A stretch of DNA of 64,000 nucleotides, from NCBI GenBank assembly GCA_030737835.1, contig CM060852.1, forward strand, positions 20,383,868 through 20,447,867. Reading direction: 5' to 3'. The translations under genes were made by a program, and so were the position numbers. The DNA is from Acorus gramineus. Lineage: Eukaryota; Streptophyta; Magnoliopsida; Acorales; Acoraceae. A model generated the notes under the pieces. The model had not been told where the DNA came from. It did not search any database and worked only from the letters and a program-made list of their open reading frames with translations. This document shows, in pieces, positions 60,137-64,000 of the stretch (its first letter is position 1; every line of letters begins with the position of its first letter).

Positions 60137-60381
60137 GTGTGTGTTTTATAAAATGGTTGGGGGTGGGTTTCCACTGTGAGGTTTCACATATATATTGGGG
60201 TGGCTTTCTTGATTTACAAAAAAACTTGGGGTGGGTCGAATAATGGTGTGGGTTTCTTGATATGCGGTGTGGGTGTAACTGCCCCCCACAAAAAATCTAT
60301 CATAAATTGCGAGTATAGTTTTTGACAGTCGGACAACCAATCATTATGTCACGGGCGCATCCACAAAGGGTTCGATAGTTG

Positions 60382-61804
60382 GGTTTTTTTTTTCAAACTA
60401 ATCACCATTAACTGCTTAATTACCAAAATAATCACGGGTTTTAAAAATTTACCAAACTAGTCACATGACTTGGTCAAACTAGCCACGTCAGTATTTTTAA
60501 TGTTTTTTTGAATCTTCTCGCTAAAACGCCAACAAAGGTGGCGTTTTATGTATAAACAAATATAAAACGTGACTTTCACTGACTTTTTTTTGAACAAAAT
60601 TTCATATTCTCTTGATACGCTAGTGCTACTTGCGTTTTCATGAAAAACGTCACTGAGAGTGGCGTTTTGACACTTTGAAATTTTTTTGAAAACACAATAC
60701 ACGACTGCCGTTAGCGTTTAGTATTCACGTGAATTTATCCTTTACAGCCACAAACAAGACTTTTGGTGATATGTTGGCCTCCCTAACCATCAATTCATGT
60801 GACCTGCGATAGCCAAACTGCATGGACGAAAGGGCATTTTTGTCAAAAGTTTCATATATGGGGAAAGACTAAACAATGAAACAGTGTGACTTATGAGTCT
60901 TTAGTTAGAGGTCCTTCAACTTTATTTATTTATTTCTAAGCCACTACAAACTTCAATACCAGATATATTCACAAAAAAGGCATCCACGAACCTTAATTTA
61001 TATTTTGAAAAACATTTCAATATTTCCGTTCATATTGTAAATTTGTAATATAAAAATTCATCTTTTAGTAGTTATACCATTTTTTATCATATGTGTTTTT
61101 AAAATAATCAAATTTAAAGATATTATAAAACATAATTATAATTATAATAAACCTTCGTGGATCACGAACCCTTGTGAATCACAAGCAGAAAGAAAAAACA
61201 ATCATCTTTCCACAAACAAAACTTGTATTATATTAAATCAAATGAAAATAACTAATATGTACAATAAATTAACTATTGGTAAAGCAAATATAATTGAGAA
61301 AAAAGTATAAGAACCTGTTTCTTAAAAATATATAACATGAGGGACCTTAAACTAATAACCCCCGTTCTTTATGGTTTCCTTGGAAACCACCCATCACATG
61401 AAAGCAATATGTGTTTGTGTAATATATCTTATGATTACGTGAAGTGAAATTGTTTTCATAAAGTCACGTACAAAACGCTAACGCCAATGGCCTACTGTGT
61501 TTTTTTTTAAAAATTCATTAAGTGTCAAAACACTACTCTCAGTAACGTTTTATATGAAAATATCAGTAACTCAGGGAATATGAAATTTTGTTTAAGAAAA
61601 CATCAGTAAAAGTGACGTTTTATATTTATTTGTATATAAAACATCACTTTCGATTGGTGTTTTAAGCAAGAAAATTTAAAAATCATTAAAAATATTGATG
61701 AGACTGGTTTGATCGAGTCATGTGACTAGTTTAGTAAATTTTTATAATCTATTATTATTTTGGTAATTAAGCGGTTTATGGTGATTAGTTTGAAAAAAAA
61801 CCCG
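60382..61804. mobile_element. Mutator-like long-TIR element, 1423 bp, 9-bp target duplication
   Basis: The flanks CGATAGTTG (60373-60381) and CGACAGTTG (61805-61813) form a 9-bp duplication with one mismatch. Arms of about 350-400 bp match in inverse. The left arm reads TCAAACTAATCACCATTAAC, CACATGACTTGGTCAAAC and GGCGTTTTATGTATAAAC; the right arm carries their complements. The central about 650 bp is AT-rich and non-coding. Confidence 0.9.
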
Positions 61805-61880
61805 ACAGTTGTTATGTTCCCACAAGTGGGGGCCAATCATTACTGATGATTGGAGGCTGAAAACTATATAAAAAAATAAA

Positions 61881-62612
61881 GGTTTTTTTTGTATGTATAC
61901 TATAAAAAATATGGTATTTATTTTTATACTACTACAAATAACATATTTATTTTTATACCATTAAAAAATTTCTTAATGTAAAAACATGCCCCTCTTTTAT
62001 TTTTTTTAATCAAAATGAACCTTAATTATAGTTTGTTTTTTAACCAAAAAAGTAAAAATGATAAAAATAACATTAACATATAATATGTTATAGTATAAAT
62101 AATTAAATATAATAACTTAATTAATCTCTTGTTCCTTCCAAATCAATCGTGAGCCATTCAACCTTACCATTTCTTTTCATTTTTACCAATCAATATCTAG
62201 ATTTTAAAAAAAATTTGTCATTTTGTAATATATATGATTATCAAAAATATTTTTATTTCATATGTATTAATGTAAGTATTAATAATTATTATGTTTTTGT
62301 TAATAAATAGTTTGTTTGTTTAATTTTTATGTTTTTGGATTTTAGATGAAATATATCATTTTTATGTTAAAATTAATATTTTTATTTTTATAAATATTTT
62401 ATTTTGGTATGGTAAAATATGCAAAATAAAAAAATAAGGGTAATTTTGTCATTTCTCCAAGACTTTAATGGTTTTAATAGAAATTTGGATGGAAGTTACT
62501 TAGGATGGTAAATATGCATAAGTTTCATATATTCCAATGGTATAAAAATAAATAGGCTACTTAGAATGGTATAAAAATAAATAGTATGTTTTTGGATGGT
62601 ATGCATGCAAAA
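61881..62612. repeat. AT-rich inverted-repeat element, copy A
   Basis: The ends carry matched inverted words: TGTATGTATACTATAAAAAA at left and, in inverse, TGCATGCATACCATCCAAAA at right, both followed by TATTTATTTTTATAC. A second copy lies at 63233-63925 in direct orientation. Probably a non-autonomous DNA transposon, superfamily unknown. Confidence 0.65.
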
Positions 62613-62639
62613 TTATTGGAGTTATTTTTTAAAATTTTT

Positions 62640-63232
62640 AAAGTATATTTGTTTTGTTATATATTTAAGTTTTATAAAAAATTTATTATTGGAAATGTAT
62701 TTTGAGATATTTAAAATGCAATCAATATTATACATACTTAGCATATAATAAAATTATAATTTTAAGATATGTTAATTAACAACTAATATTGACTTGATGT
62801 AAAAAATATTTGATTACATTAATGATAATTATTTTGATAGGATAATAAAAATTATCCTTTAAATATGTATTGTTTAAATTTGATTGGAGGTCGAGAAAAT
62901 ATGCAGAAAAAAAATCAATTATAGAAGTGATTTTTTTTTAAATATCTTGTAATATATATTTAATTTTTATATAATTAATAATTTTAGAAATATATTGTCA
63001 AGATTTTTAAAATGCAATCAATATTGAACATATTTAGTATATGATTAAATTATAATTTTAAGAAAAAAATTAATATTGATTTCATTTAATTAATAGTCAA
63101 TTACATTAATTGTCATTATTTTGATAGGATATTTAATTACATTAATTATCATTATTGTCCTGAAATTTAAAATGCAATCAATATTTAACATATTTAGTAT
63201 ATATTAAAATTACAATTTTAAGAAATTTTAAT
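62640..63232. repeat. AT-rich tandem-like repeat units between the two element copies
   Basis: The phrase AAAATGCAATCAATATT followed by ACATA-TTAG-ATAT and AATTTTAAGA occurs at about 62713, 63009 and 63169, and again in part near 63940. TACATTAAT and TTTTGATAGGAT words recur between them. Copies are diverged and spacing is uneven. Confidence 0.6.
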
Positions 63233-63925
63233 GGGTTTTTTGCATGTAATCTTAAAAGATATTGTATTTATTTTTACGCCATTACAATATTTCTTAATGT
63301 AAAAATATGTCCCCCTTTTAATATTTTTAACTAAAATGAACCTTAATTATATTTAGTTTCTTAACTATGAAGTAAAAATGACAAAAATAATATTAATATA
63401 TAATATTTTTCATAATATAAATAATTAAATATAATAAGCTAATTAATTGTATGTTCTTTTCAAATCAATCATGTGTCATTCAACCTTACCCGTTCTTTCC
63501 TTTTCTTTTAATCAAGATCTAATTTTTTTAAAATTTGTCATTTCGTAATATATATGATTAATTATTCTCAAAATAATTTTATTTTATTTTACTAATGTAA
63601 GTATTAATAAGTATTATGTCTTTGCTAATAAATAGTTTATATGATTAATTTTCATGTTTTTGGATTTTAGATGAAATTTATAATTTTTATGTTGAAATTA
63701 AATTTTTTATTTTTATAAATATTGTATTTTTTAAGGTTAAATATGCAAAAAGAAGGGTAATTTGCTCATTTTTCTACGATTTTAGTGGTTTTAATAGAGA
63801 TTTGGATGAAAGTTAACTAAGATGCTAATTATGCATAAATTCTTTATATTTCAATGATATAAAAATAAATATGTTATTTGGAGGGATATAAAATTAAATA
63901 GCATGTTTTTGGATAGTATACATTA
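63233..63925. repeat. AT-rich inverted-repeat element, copy B
   Basis: It follows copy A from start to end (ATTTCTTAATGTAAAAA, AAATGAACCTTAATTATA, ATTTGGATGAAAGTTA, AGCATGTTTTTGGATAGTAT) with many substitutions. The last bases of the window (CATAGCATGTTTTTCGATGG) look like the end of a further copy. Confidence 0.65.
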
Positions 63926-64000
63926 AAAAAACTCTTTTTAAATTAACAATTAATATTGATTTGATTAATATTTATTTACATAGCATGTTTTTCGATGGTA

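Noticed and set aside
1-64000. CRISPR arrays, operons or phage-like systems
   Set aside because: The sequence is plant nuclear DNA with spliced genes; no regular spacer arrays or bacterial gene clusters are present.

Overview
The window is nuclear DNA from a flowering plant. The evidence is intron-rich genes with GT/AG junctions, plant-specific families (SPA, plant MLKL, CIP1, ADNT1), AT-rich spacers, and a plant repertoire of hAT, Mutator-like, MITE, SINE, LINE and LTR elements. The species cannot be named from the sequence. The genes sit in the first 34 kb; the remaining 30 kb is a repeat-dominated spacer with one broken host gene copy.

Region 1 (1-7.7 kb): the 3' half of a SPA1/SPA2-type WD40 gene (+) faces a complete three-exon plant MLKL gene (-). 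Region 2 (9.6-16.3 kb): a MITE, then an eight-exon CMP-sialic-acid-transporter-like nucleotide sugar transporter gene (+) with two short upstream ORFs and a hAT element in its sixth intron. Region 3 (18.2-25.8 kb): a foldback element beside a CIP1-like long coiled-coil gene (+) with a probable leader intron and five 315-bp in-frame repeats. Region 4 (26.9-33.7 kb): an eight-exon ADNT1-type mitochondrial adenine nucleotide carrier gene (-) with two SINEs and an antisense LINE fragment in its introns.

Region 5 (34-64 kb): I found no intact host gene. It holds Mutator-like foldback elements (two with clear 9-bp target duplications), three non-autonomous hAT elements with 8-bp duplications, SINEs with 15-16-bp duplications, a small and a very long solo LTR (5-bp duplications), a Mutator-like element split by the long LTR, several MITEs, a truncated poly(A)-binding-protein pseudogene (-), and AT-rich duplicated repeats up to the window edge.

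Functionally, SPA proteins are partners of the COP1 ubiquitin ligase and CIP1 was named as a COP1-interactive protein, so two light-signalling components lie within 18 kb. MLKL, the transporter and CIP1 occur in the same order as I recall for Arabidopsis chromosome 5, so this looks like an old conserved block. All gene models were read by eye from translation, splice sites and family memory; no alignment or transcript evidence was available.
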